Shown here in pieces: positions 35,213 through 42,996 of a stretch of DNA of 64,000 nucleotides. The notes under the pieces were generated by a model. The model searched no databases and was not told the DNA's origin. It saw nothing but the letters and a program-made list of their open reading frames with translations. This stretch comes from Ignavibacteria bacterium. GTDB taxonomy: Bacteria; Bacteroidota; Ignavibacteria; Ignavibacteriales; Ignavibacteriaceae. Where the stretch lies: positions 135,115 to 199,114 of the forward strand of contig JAFLBV010000003.1 of the NCBI GenBank assembly GCA_017302895.1. Reading direction: 5' to 3'. Each line of letters opens with the position of its first letter. Within the stretch, counting starts at the first letter, position 1. The position numbers and the translations under genes are program-made.

Positions 35213-35836
35213 CAGCGTTCCAAACACCCTGTCGCCGGCATCACCAAGACCGGGGACGATATATCCTTTTTCGTTCAGACCTTTGTCGAGTGAGGCGGTA
35301 TAGATTGCTACATCGGGGTGATCGTTCAGGAGTCTTTTTACACCCTCGGGAGCTGCTATGATGGAAGCGAGGATAATATTATTTGCTCCGCCGTCCTTCA
35401 GAATGTTGATCGCAGCGGATACACTTCCGCCTGTGGCGAGCATCGGATCAAGGATGATTACAAGTGAGTGTTCAAGATTCTTGGGGGTTTTGTAGTAATA
35501 TTCGATAGGTTCGAGGGTTTCCTCGTTTCTTTTTAAGCCGATGTGTCCCATCTTTGCCTGCGGCAGGAGCTGCAGGAAGGCATTCGCCATACTGAGTCCG
35601 GCTCTTAAAATGGGTACCAGTACAATCTGTGTGGCTATTTTCTTCCCTTTGGTGGTTTCAAGTGGAGTTTCGACTTCCACTTCTCTCATCTTAATTTTTG
35701 GACTGATAGCGATGCAAAGCGAGTAGGCTATGCGGTCGAGGGCATTTCGAAAATCGCGCTGGGGTGTATCTTTGTCACGAAGATAGGTGAGATCTCTCAC
35801 CACCAGATTATTGCTGACAACAGTAAAATTATCCAT
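35210..35836 (-). CDS. upp: Uracil phosphoribosyltransferase
   Basis: A 208-residue UPRT from the ATG at 35836, which has GGAAG 5 bases before it; another ATG at 35851 overlaps the stop of the upstream gene (ATGA) and would add five residues. The PRPP-binding motif LDPMLATGGS lies near residue 130, and VPILRAGLSMANAF and GLNEKGYIVPGLGDAGDRVFG are the other UPRT signatures; the last is the uracil-binding loop. It converts uracil and PRPP to UMP in pyrimidine salvage. Probably co-translated with the small membrane protein before it. The 3' end runs into the TCAGCC repeat array. Confidence 0.95.
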   Translation of the reverse strand: MDNFTVVSNNLVVRDLTYLRDKDTPQRDFRNALDRIAYSLCIAISPKIKMREVEVETPLETTKGKKIATQIVLVPILRAGLSMANAFLQLLPQAKMGHIGLKRNEETLEPIEYYYKTPKNLEHSLVIILDPMLATGGSVSAAINILKDGGANNIILASIIAAPEGVKRLLNDHPDVAIYTASLDKGLNEKGYIVPGLGDAGDRVFGTL

Positions 35837-35847
35837 TTTTCTTCCGT

Positions 35848-36246
35848 TCATTTGATCTTTAAGGCTGTTTGATCATCAATTAATACTTTAATAAATTTAA
35901 TTCCTACAAAAATAACCACGGCGAATATCAGAAAATTGAAAAGCCAGGCAAAGAGAAGAGCTCCCCAGAAGTAGCATAGAAGGGAAAGTGCATAAAGCAC
36001 TATCACGGAAATGTAGAGGGGGATGAACCTTTTGCGTACCGGGAGGCTTGAGTCTGGGTTAAAAAAAGAGCCGTAGAAATAAAGTTTTTGTTTGTCGATG
36101 GGGAGTTGGAAATCTCTTTCGGGCAGGTTGTCGGCAATTCCCTTGTTCTTCCGATATGTGCGAAATGCAAGATAGATTGCGGAGAGCATCAACAAGCTCA
36201 GAAAGGCTGTGGTCGAAAAAATTATTACATCGGTATCGAGAATCAT
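35848..36246 (-). CDS. Small membrane protein of unknown function
   Basis: A 132-residue membrane protein with a helix at about 7-27, a basic segment (RTYRKNKG), a hydrophilic stretch to about 75, and two further hydrophobic segments (about 78-98 and 100-120). I do not recognise a family. It overlaps the upp ORF by 4 bases (ATGA), so the two are likely coupled, but it does not resemble the uracil permease UraA, which is much larger. Confidence 0.75.
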   Translation of the reverse strand: MILDTDVIIFSTTAFLSLLMLSAIYLAFRTYRKNKGIADNLPERDFQLPIDKQKLYFYGSFFNPDSSLPVRKRFIPLYISVIVLYALSLLCYFWGALLFAWLFNFLIFAVVIFVGIKFIKVLIDDQTALKIK

Positions 36247-36351
36247 AGAAGTATTCGGGCTAATTTCTTTTTGTAAATATCATCAAAATGCACCTGCAAA
36301 GATAAGTAAAATGAGTTTCTTTCAATTGAACAGGCAAAATGTGACCCGGAC

Positions 36352-36816
36352 TTAATTCTTGCTCATTTTCATTATTTCATTAAACTCTTCCTCTTTTACG
36401 GGGAAGACTGACAACCTGTTCCCTCGCTTGATCAACAGAATGTCTTTCAAAGAGGGATTTTCCTTTATCTCCTGAAGTGTAACAAGTCGTGGAAATTTCT
36501 CCACCAGTTTAATGTCCACCATTATCCAGACCGGTTTTTCAGGCGTTGAATCGGGGTCAAAGTAATTTGAGTTTGGGTCGAAAGCTGAAGTGTCGGGATA
36601 TCCTTCCCGAACCACTTCACACCATCCGGCCACTCCCATCGGGTCTGTGCTGCTGTGGTAGAAAAGGACCTTGTCACCATTTTTCATCGAGTCACGGAGA
36701 AAGTTTCTTGCCTGATAGTTTCGAACCCCGTCCCAGCAGGTTGTTTGGAGAGGTGAATTTGCAAGATCATCGATGGAGAAAACATCAGGTTCCGATTTCA
36801 CGAGCCAGTAGTTCAT
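36352..36816 (-). CDS. EVE domain protein
   Basis: The 154-residue protein matches the EVE (PUA-like) fold: NYWLVKSEPDVFSIDDL, then TCWDGVRNYQARNFLRDSMKNGDKVLFYHSS, PMGVAGWCEVV and YFDPDSTPEKPVWIMVDIK. The single-domain EVE proteins bind modified cytosine or RNA in the aromatic pocket; in bacteria some are linked to modification-dependent restriction. The McrBC-like pair is about 22 kb away and no restriction gene is beside it, so the role here is not shown. Its ATG overlaps the stop of the DUF1579 gene by 4 bases. Confidence 0.92.
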   Translation of the reverse strand: MNYWLVKSEPDVFSIDDLANSPLQTTCWDGVRNYQARNFLRDSMKNGDKVLFYHSSTDPMGVAGWCEVVREGYPDTSAFDPNSNYFDPDSTPEKPVWIMVDIKLVEKFPRLVTLQEIKENPSLKDILLIKRGNRLSVFPVKEEEFNEIMKMSKN

Positions 36817-37379
36817 TGTTTTCTCCTGAATTCGGCATTAATATAAGATTTATACGAGCCATTGGGGAGTAAAAAATCAACTTCATACTTGATAAGCGAA
36901 TCACCTTCAAAGTCGTAGATTATTCGGAACATCTGATCTTCACGGGTTACATAATCCATGCTGCTCCCCTCAAAGATAAATTTTTGCTCATCTTTTTTGA
37001 AATCACCATACGCGTTGATAGCGAAATTTCCGAGTTCGTCCATCGAGTAGAGGGTGTATTTCTGTAGCCGTACATCGTACCCAAGATAGGCGATAGAAGT
37101 TATTGACATTCCAAAAGCGATGTTTTGCGAACGGGATTCGAGGAATCTGCCACCGAGGACAATCTGATTTCTACATTCGCCTGTCCCTTTAAGTGATTTC
37201 TCTCCCTCTGTGTCGAAGAAAAATTCAATCTGGACATCCCACTCACCTTCAAAAAGAGAGAGTTTTTCATGTTCCTTCAGGACAAGAGTCAGTTCTTCAA
37301 GAGTTGTCCATTTGTTGGATTGTGAAAATGCCGTCGAAGCAAGCAACATTGAGAGGAAAAGTAATTTCAGGTATTTCAT
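36813..37379 (-). CDS. Secreted DUF1579-family protein
   Basis: The start at 37379 gives 188 residues with a signal peptide (MKYLKLLFLSMLLASTAFSQ); the frame opens 13 codons further up, but that part has no signal-like character. The rest resembles DUF1579: LSLFEGEWDVQIEFFF, GTGECRNQIVLGGRFLES, then YLGYDVRLQKYTLYSMDELG. Such proteins are small beta-barrel-like and often lipid- or ligand-binding, with no known function. It ends in overlap with the EVE gene start. The terminator of the upstream T9SS gene lies just before it. Confidence 0.82.
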   Translation of the reverse strand: MKYLKLLFLSMLLASTAFSQSNKWTTLEELTLVLKEHEKLSLFEGEWDVQIEFFFDTEGEKSLKGTGECRNQIVLGGRFLESRSQNIAFGMSITSIAYLGYDVRLQKYTLYSMDELGNFAINAYGDFKKDEQKFIFEGSSMDYVTREDQMFRIIYDFEGDSLIKYEVDFLLPNGSYKSYINAEFRRKQ

Positions 37380-37422
37380 TTTGCAAATATTTTGTTTTTC
37401 ATTGTGCAAATATACCAATAAT

Positions 37423-37462
37423 AAAAAAAGAGGCTGTCCATTTTCATGAACAGCCTCTTTTT
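37423..37462 (-). terminator. Terminator after the T9SS propeller gene
   Basis: AAAAAGAGGCTGTCC is followed by a loop (ATTTTCATGA) and ACAGCCTCTTTTT, giving a GC-rich stem with U-runs on either strand. On the - strand it ends the transcript of the gene at 37506-39014. The same stem (AAGAGGCTGTC) recurs at 50636. Confidence 0.85.
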
Positions 37463-37505
37463 GAATTATGATTTATGAGTTATTAATTATGAGTTTAACT
37501 CACAA

Positions 37506-39014
37506 TTATTTCATTAAGATCATTTTTTTGGATGTGGTGAAGTTTCCTGCTTTAATGGTGTAGATGTATGATCCACTGGAAAGTTTGGCAGCATCGAAAG
37601 CTATCGAATGATTGCCGGCTTCCTGTTTTCCATTTACAAGGGTGGCAACTTCGGTACCCATAACATCGTAAACCTTTATAACAACATTGGAAGCTTCAGG
37701 AATTCTGTAAGAAATCGAAGTTGTCGGATTGAACGGGTTTGGGTAGTTCTGATCGAGAGCAAATGAATTCACCTGTGCGACATCAACTTCCACTTCTTTT
37801 GAGTAGGAAGATGTTCCATCGAGATCGATTTGTTTCAGGCGATAGGTATATTTTCCTGCCTGAAGATTTGCATCCGTGAAATTGTAGTTGTGGACATTGG
37901 TTGAAGTACCGTTTCCTGCTACAAAAGCAACTGATGAATATTCAGTACCGGCAGCTTTTCTTTCGATTTCAAAACCTTTGTTGTTTGTTTCGGTAGCAGT
38001 GCTCCAGTCGAGGACGACTGAACCATTGCTTGAGGAAGCAGTAAATGAAGAGAGTTCGACAGGAACAGCGGCTCCGTAACCTTTTGTAATTCCACCGTTG
38101 CTTCTAACACCCCAAACTGCTGTACCTGTGCGGGCTTTGCTGATGTGGTAGTAGCTTCCGGCAGTTGCTGTGTAAGCCGTGGTCCATGCTGCACCATTGT
38201 TGGTGGATGCATAGATGGAAGTTGCCTGTCTTGTAACCCACCAGTTGCTTCCTTCTCCAGTTATTCCGCTGATATTACCTGTTCCGGGAACAGTAAGAGC
38301 GGACCATGTAGTGCCACTGTTGGTGGTTGCCATGAAGTTGGTACCGCCTGTAAGACCGACAGTTGGTGAATTGAACCATACTGTATAAGAGTTAACCTGA
38401 CCTGTGGTAGGCTGAGCTGTCCAGTTGCCTCCAAAATTGGTAGAGTACCATATTTTGGTTCCGTTTGTACCGAACCATACATTGGTACCTGACATAAAAA
38501 GACCGTTGTTCCATCCGGCAAAACCTTCTGAAGGAACATACATACCGGTTGAATCCCATACTGTTCCGCCGTTGGTGGTACGGAAAATCGTCCATCTGCC
38601 ACCGACAGGGTCGCCATAGAAAATTCCTGTATTAGCGTCAGAGAACCATATACCATCACCAAAACCACCGGTTTGGGTCAACTGGGTAACCCATGTTGTT
38701 CCGCCGTTGGTTGTTTTGTAGATATAGGTGCCTGTAGAAGGTGAAGTGGTGATGTAGCAAATACTTGCATCTATGGCAAAAACTGCATAAACATCCTGAT
38801 TTGCTATACCGGCTCCGCCGACATTAGCCCAGGTGGTTCCACCGTCAACAGTACGGAGTACTGTTCCGGCAGCTCCACCAATCCAGCAAACCTGATCTGT
38901 TGGTGCTGAGACGGAATAAAGTGCGCCTGTAACGCCTGAGGTTTGTTCAACCCATTGAGCATTTGCCACGGAAAAAAGAAAAACGAAGAGGAAAAGAAGT
39001 CGATAGGATCTCAT
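37506..39014 (-). CDS. T9SS-exported Ycf48/BNR propeller protein
   Basis: The 502-residue protein has a signal peptide (about 1-19, ending NAQW) and Ycf48/BNR blades (RTVDGGTTW, KTTNGGTTW, RTTNGGTVW) over about 22-310. A fibronectin-like stretch follows (about 320-410, ELSSFTASSSNGSVVLDWSTATE). The C-terminal T9SS sorting domain has NYPNPFNP near residue 426 and SSGSYIYTIK near the end. Exported and probably surface-attached. Function unknown. Its stop is followed by a strong terminator. Confidence 0.9.
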   Translation of the reverse strand: MRSYRLLFLFVFLFSVANAQWVEQTSGVTGALYSVSAPTDQVCWIGGAAGTVLRTVDGGTTWANVGGAGIANQDVYAVFAIDASICYITTSPSTGTYIYKTTNGGTTWVTQLTQTGGFGDGIWFSDANTGIFYGDPVGGRWTIFRTTNGGTVWDSTGMYVPSEGFAGWNNGLFMSGTNVWFGTNGTKIWYSTNFGGNWTAQPTTGQVNSYTVWFNSPTVGLTGGTNFMATTNSGTTWSALTVPGTGNISGITGEGSNWWVTRQATSIYASTNNGAAWTTAYTATAGSYYHISKARTGTAVWGVRSNGGITKGYGAAVPVELSSFTASSSNGSVVLDWSTATETNNKGFEIERKAAGTEYSSVAFVAGNGTSTNVHNYNFTDANLQAGKYTYRLKQIDLDGTSSYSKEVEVDVAQVNSFALDQNYPNPFNPTTSISYRIPEASNVVIKVYDVMGTEVATLVNGKQEAGNHSIAFDAAKLSSGSYIYTIKAGNFTTSKKMILMK

Positions 39015-39192
39015 ATGAGGTCTCCTTATTAAATTTACAGCCCGGATATGCCTTGATTATATGGCAGTTTTCGAACTGTTAAATAAATGTAGCTAAAGTT
39101 ATCCAAAAATAAAGTAATAACAAAGAAGAAAATTCAGTTTTGTTTTAAAAATACGCCTGTGGACGGATTAATGTAAAATTAACCACGATTGC

Positions 39193-39200
39193 TATATTTG
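39193..39200 (+). promoter_or_regulatory. Candidate -7 box upstream of the amylase gene
   Basis: TATATTTG fits TAnnTTTG, the Bacteroidota -7 consensus. It ends only 12 bases before the ATG at 39213; the next ATG at 39225 would then be the start of a short leader. There is no convincing -33 element. Confidence 0.3.
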
Positions 39201-39212
39201 AGGTAACGAATC

Positions 39213-41075
39213 ATGGAAATTAAAATGAACGGAATTGCAAAATCAGTAACGGTACTGGCACTCGTTTTTATAACGATGTCTGCTTTTGCCGGTAATGGAG
39301 ACTCTTTAATGACAAAGAAAGCAGAATTTGTGCCTGACTGGGCAAAAGATGCCGTCTGGTATCAGATTTTCCCCGAAAGATTTAGAAACGGTGACAAGAA
39401 AAACGACCCGACACTTCAGGATATAGACGGGGCCTATCCGCATGATGTAACTTCACCCTGGAAAATAAGTCCATGGGGATCCGACTGGTATGAATTGCAA
39501 CCCTGGGAAAAGGAAAACGGGAAGGATATCTGGTTCAATCTGCAAAGAAGAAGATACGGTGGTGACTTGCAGGGAGTTCTCGAAAAACTCGGTTATCTGA
39601 AAGACCTGGGAATAAATGCCATCTATTTTAATCCTTTATTTATGGCTCCTTCACTTCATAAATATGACGGGGCAACATTTCATCATATAGACCCGACATT
39701 CGGACCTGACCCCGAAGGAGACAAAAAACTGATCGCCTCGGAAGTCTTCAATGACCCCTCAACATGGAAATGGACATCGGCGGACAGACTCGCATTGCTC
39801 GTAATTCAAAAGGCTCACGAACTCGGAATAAAGGTGATTTTCGATGGAGTTTTCAATCATATGGGGTTGAAATCCCCGGCTTTCATGGATATTGTCAAAA
39901 ATCAAAAAGACTCTCCATACAAAAACTGGTTTGCAATAAAATCTTTCGCTGATCCTGAAAAAGGGACAAAATTCGAATATGACGGCTGGTTCAATGTAAA
40001 GGAACTCCCCGAAATAAATGAGGATGAGAACGGAATTGTAGCCGAACCGAAAAAATATATCTTTGATATCACAAAAAGATGGATGGACCCCAACGGTGAC
40101 GGCAATGTCTCCGACGGTATTGACGGATGGCGGCTCGATGTGGCTTTTTGCGTTAAACATCCTTTCTGGAAAGACTGGAGAAAACTGGTCAAATCGATAA
40201 ACAGTGAAGCCTACCTGACAGCGGAAGTGATCGACTCAATCAAGGTGATCAAACCTTATCTCGAAGGGGATGAATTTGATGCTGTGATGAACTATAACTT
40301 CGGTTTCACTTGTGCTGACTGGATTATGGCAGAAAAGACCAGAATATCAACCTCCGAATTTGACAAAAAACTTGAAAAATTGAGGAAAGCATTCCCCGGC
40401 GGAGTTGAGTATGTGCAGCAAAATCTGTTCGGCAGTCACGACGCCAACCGGATTGCTTCGCATGCAATGAATGCCGATCTCGGACGATACAGCGACTGGG
40501 GTAAATGGTACGGTATTTCGTTCGGCGGTAATTCAAAATATTTTACCGGAAAACCTTCCCCTGAAGCCTTTAAAAAACAGATGCTTTTTGCCATTTTGCA
40601 GATGACTTATGTGGGTGCACCGATGGTTTACTATGGTGATGAGGTCGGGATGTGGGGCGCCAATGATCCTGATTGCAGGAAGCCGATGCTTTGGGACGAT
40701 ATCGAATATCAGCCCGAAGTTTACAATCCTGACGGAACCAAAAGAGCAACACCGGATGAAGTCAGTATAAACCATGATCTTTTGAAGCACTATAAAAAAC
40801 TTATTGCGATAAGAAATGCCCACGCATCCCTCAGAAGAGGCAGCTACAAAACCATAAAAGCTGATGACGAGACGGGTGTTTTTGGGTTCGAGAGGAAATT
40901 TGAAAACGAGGAAGTGATGGTCTTCCTGAACAATTCGACAGAAAAAAGATCATTCCCCGTATTAAAAGGCGGGAAATACCTCGATATTCTCAACGGTAAG
41001 GAGGTTTCGTTTTCGGCTTCCTATAATCTGCTCGAGATTCCACCGATGTGGGGTGTCATTCTGGTTAAAAAATAA
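39213..41075 (+). CDS. Secreted alpha-amylase family (GH13) glycoside hydrolase
   Basis: The 620-residue GH13 enzyme has a signal peptide of about 26 residues (ATG at 39213 or 39225; the latter would give MNGIAKSVTVLALVFITMSA). The TIM barrel shows VIFDGVFNHMG (region I), DGWRLDVAF (region II with the nucleophile Asp), AYLTAEVIDS (Glu acid-base) and LFGSHDANR (region IV). The order and the extra N-terminal domain fit the neopullulanase/cyclomaltodextrinase-type branch, but the exact linkage cannot be read. The C-terminal beta domain spans about 540-620. It hydrolyses alpha-glucans in the periplasm or outside; no T9SS tail. Transcribed alone. Confidence 0.93.
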   Translation: MEIKMNGIAKSVTVLALVFITMSAFAGNGDSLMTKKAEFVPDWAKDAVWYQIFPERFRNGDKKNDPTLQDIDGAYPHDVTSPWKISPWGSDWYELQPWEKENGKDIWFNLQRRRYGGDLQGVLEKLGYLKDLGINAIYFNPLFMAPSLHKYDGATFHHIDPTFGPDPEGDKKLIASEVFNDPSTWKWTSADRLALLVIQKAHELGIKVIFDGVFNHMGLKSPAFMDIVKNQKDSPYKNWFAIKSFADPEKGTKFEYDGWFNVKELPEINEDENGIVAEPKKYIFDITKRWMDPNGDGNVSDGIDGWRLDVAFCVKHPFWKDWRKLVKSINSEAYLTAEVIDSIKVIKPYLEGDEFDAVMNYNFGFTCADWIMAEKTRISTSEFDKKLEKLRKAFPGGVEYVQQNLFGSHDANRIASHAMNADLGRYSDWGKWYGISFGGNSKYFTGKPSPEAFKKQMLFAILQMTYVGAPMVYYGDEVGMWGANDPDCRKPMLWDDIEYQPEVYNPDGTKRATPDEVSINHDLLKHYKKLIAIRNAHASLRRGSYKTIKADDETGVFGFERKFENEEVMVFLNNSTEKRSFPVLKGGKYLDILNGKEVSFSASYNLLEIPPMWGVILVKK

Positions 41076-41089
41076 AAAGATTTCCCCGG

Positions 41090-41141
41090 AGCATCAGAGC
41101 CTCAGGTGAACAGGGTAGCTCTGATGCTGCCGATTCTCTTT
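41090..41141 (+). terminator. Possible terminator after the amylase gene
   Basis: AGCATCAGAGC (41090-41100) pairs with GCTCTGATGCT (41118-41128) across a 17-base loop, followed by GCCGATTCTCTTTTA with no clean poly-T. The stem is perfect, but the U-tract is weak, so it may be an attenuator or a degenerate terminator. Confidence 0.5.
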
Positions 41142-41217
41142 TATCGTTGATTTCTGCCGTTTGTAACATGTTACCGGCGGCAGGTCATTATTTAATCATG
41201 ACCGCGGGATTTTTCCG

Positions 41218-41225
41218 TAATTTTG
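41218..41225 (+). promoter_or_regulatory. Candidate -7 box upstream of the SpoIIE-type phosphatase gene
   Basis: TAATTTTG in the context CCGTAATTTTGT; the same 12 bases occur at 48214-48225 before the methyltransferase. It fits TAnnTTTG. The TTG start at 41247 lies 21 bases further on, after AGGAA. No -33 element is evident. Confidence 0.35.
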
Positions 41226-41246
41226 TTCCTTAATCAGGAAAGCTAA

Positions 41247-42350
41247 TTGGCAAAAATATTCTCAAATCTCTACAAACTTTACACAAGCGACCTTAAAGAC
41301 GGTGATGTCCAGCGACTGATACGGTCGGAGGCGCCCGAAGTATACCAGTTCTATCTGGAGAGTGCAAAAAAGCGAAACTACGCCAAGATGAATAAGGAGC
41401 AGAAGACTTTTGCTCTCATTAAGGATATAGTTTACGCTTTTCTGAGCAAACTCTCACCTGTGAGAAGAATTGCATTCTCTCTCGCTTTTGTCATTTTCTT
41501 CTATGCATACCTTGCAAATCTGTGGTTTTGGGCAGTTCTCTCATTTTTTACAATCGTTGCACTCCTTGCCTTCGAGGTGGCTGAAAAACTTACGGCCGCC
41601 AACGAACTCGACATAGCGAAAGGTATTCAGGAAGAGCTGATAATGAAAGAACCGCCCCAGTATGAAAAGCTTCAGGTGGCGTCTTATTCAAAACCTGCAA
41701 AGACTGTCGGAGGAGACTTTCTTAACTGGTTCCACCTTAACCATGAGAAAAAAAGGCACCTTTATCTTCTCGGCGACATTTCGGGCAAAGGGATGCTGGC
41801 GGCGCTCTACATGGTTCGGGTTCACTCACTATTGATGTATCTGACAAAGGAAGAGGAGAACTCACGCAACATCCTTGTGGAATTGAACAAGGTTTTGAAT
41901 GCCATTTTTAAGCCGGGGCTCTTTTTTACTGCCGCCGGAGTTGAAGTGGAAAATGAAAATGAGTTGAAGCTGTTTAGAGCAGGGCATATGCCGTTTGTTC
42001 ATTACGATGCCGAAAAAAAGGAAGTTTTGCATATTAAACCCGACGGCATTGGGATTGGAATGAGGGACAAAGGAATCTTTGAAAAATCACTTAAAGAGCA
42101 TTCGCTCACTCTGAAACAGGGTGATATCCTCCTGGTTTATTCCGATGGACTCAACGAAGCCGTCAATGAGCACGGACACGAATACGGCACACAAAGAATC
42201 GAAAAAAACATCATCAAATACGCAGATAAATCTGCTGAAGAATTCCTCCAAATGTTCGTCCGCTCGGTCAACAATTTCACCTACAATGTGCCGATGAGAG
42301 ACGACATCACGATTTTGGTTATGAAGGCTGAAAAGATGAAGGCTGAATGA
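41247..42350 (+). CDS. Membrane-anchored SpoIIE/RsbU-type phosphatase
   Basis: The 367-residue protein starts at a TTG with AGGAA 7 bases upstream. Two membrane helices lie at about 72-88 and 92-110, and a PP2C-like SpoIIE domain at about 135-365 with KTVGGDFLNWF, LYLLGDISGKGMLAALYM and GDILLVYSDGLNEAVN. These phosphatases act on anti-sigma antagonists or similar switches. A partner anti-sigma or STAS gene is not next to it. The last codons (VMKAEKMKAE) and the stop are made of the GGCTGA repeat array that follows, so the C-terminus has been rewritten by it. Confidence 0.9.
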   Translation: MAKIFSNLYKLYTSDLKDGDVQRLIRSEAPEVYQFYLESAKKRNYAKMNKEQKTFALIKDIVYAFLSKLSPVRRIAFSLAFVIFFYAYLANLWFWAVLSFFTIVALLAFEVAEKLTAANELDIAKGIQEELIMKEPPQYEKLQVASYSKPAKTVGGDFLNWFHLNHEKKRHLYLLGDISGKGMLAALYMVRVHSLLMYLTKEEENSRNILVELNKVLNAIFKPGLFFTAAGVEVENENELKLFRAGHMPFVHYDAEKKEVLHIKPDGIGIGMRDKGIFEKSLKEHSLTLKQGDILLVYSDGLNEAVNEHGHEYGTQRIEKNIIKYADKSAEEFLQMFVRSVNNFTYNVPMRDDITILVMKAEKMKAE

Positions 42351-42485
42351 GAGAAGGCTGAGGGCTGAAAAGATGAAGGCTGAATAAGAGAAGGCTGAGG
42401 GCTGAAAAGATGAAGGCTGAATGAGAGAAGGCTGAGGGCTGAAAAGATGAAGGCTGAATAAGAGAAGGCTGAGGGCTGAAATTGG
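42321..42485 (+). repeat. 37-bp GGCTGA-type tandem array, four copies with 74-bp alternation
   Basis: Contiguous 37-bp units start at 42330, 42367, 42404 and 42441, with a fifth beginning at 42478. Each holds GAAAAGATGAAGGCTGAAT and AGAGAAGGCTGAGGGCT. They alternate between AATGAGAG and AATAAGAG, a 74-bp higher order, so the array grew by duplication of two-unit blocks. No spacers: not a CRISPR. It overlaps the end of the phosphatase gene. Confidence 0.92.
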
Positions 42486-42560
42486 GATTATTTGTTTTTC
42501 CTTTCATTATTGTTAAATTTTGACATTGAAATCATTTTTAGTTTTACGGAGGTTATGGTA

Positions 42561-42770
42561 ATGGAGTACGAGATTACTTTCATTGTTAAAGAGTCGCCGG
42601 ATGGCGGGTATGAAGCAAAGTGCGTCGGGCACTCGATATTTACTGAAGGAGAGTCCATGGAAGAGATCAAAAGTTCAATAAAAGAGGCAGTCCATTGTCA
42701 CTTTGAAGATGAACAGATGCCGAAAATGATTAGAGTTCTGTTCCAAAAAGAAGAGGTTATAGCAGCTTGA
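42561..42770 (+). CDS. HicB-like antitoxin
   Basis: From the ATG at 42561 the protein has 69 residues: MEYEITFIVKESPDGGYEAK, CVGHSIFTEGESMEEIKSSI, KEAVHCHF, and then PKMIRVLFQKEEVIA. It is the short HicB-like family (a half-HicB fold, no HTH) that normally accompanies a HicA mRNA interferase. GGAGG lies 8 bases upstream of this ATG; an ATG at 42555 is too close to it. A HicA gene should follow; what follows is a stub of 13 codons and then a repeat array, so the antitoxin appears to be an orphan. Confidence 0.85.
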   Translation: MEYEITFIVKESPDGGYEAKCVGHSIFTEGESMEEIKSSIKEAVHCHFEDEQMPKMIRVLFQKEEVIAA

Positions 42771-42808
42771 AAATCCCAAAGGAAGATCTGATTACTTATT
42801 TGAAATAA
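42767..42808 (+). pseudogene. Possible truncated HicA stub
   Basis: A TTG overlapping the HicB stop (TTGA) opens a 13-codon frame reading LKIPKEDLITYLK before a TAA. It resembles the opening of HicA-like toxins (MKIPR..SGKELIK..). It is where hicA would start. The match is short, so this is tentative. Confidence 0.35.
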
Positions 42809-42846
42809 TTACAATAAGAAATCAGACCTTCCAAAAATCTATCCCA

Positions 42847-42990
42847 TACCTCAGCCTTCGCAATTCAGCCTTCAGCCTTCGCAATTCAGCCCTCAGCCTT
42901 CGCAATTCAGCCCTCAGCCTTCGCAATTCAGCCCTCATCCCTCACAATTCAGCCTTCAGCCCTCACAATTCAGCCTTCAGCCTTCACAAT
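42847..42990. repeat. 21-bp TCAGCC-type tandem array
   Basis: Units of about 21 bp with the core TTCGCAATTCAGCC(C/T)TCAGCC recur about seven times, the last with CACAA replacing CGCAA. The array follows the stop of the T9SS Kelch gene on the - strand and reads as GGCTGA in its sense direction. Confidence 0.9.
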
Positions 42991-42996
42991 TCATCC

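Noticed and set aside
36352..36816. EVE protein as part of the McrBC defence island
   Set aside because: It lies about 22 kb away in a different operon; no link is visible.
42321..42485. Possible CRISPR array (37-bp repeats)
   Set aside because: The units are contiguous without unique spacers, and they overlap a coding end; they are a tandem repeat.
42319..42507. - strand ORF through the 37-bp array
   Set aside because: Pure repeat translation; the array merely lacks stops in that frame.
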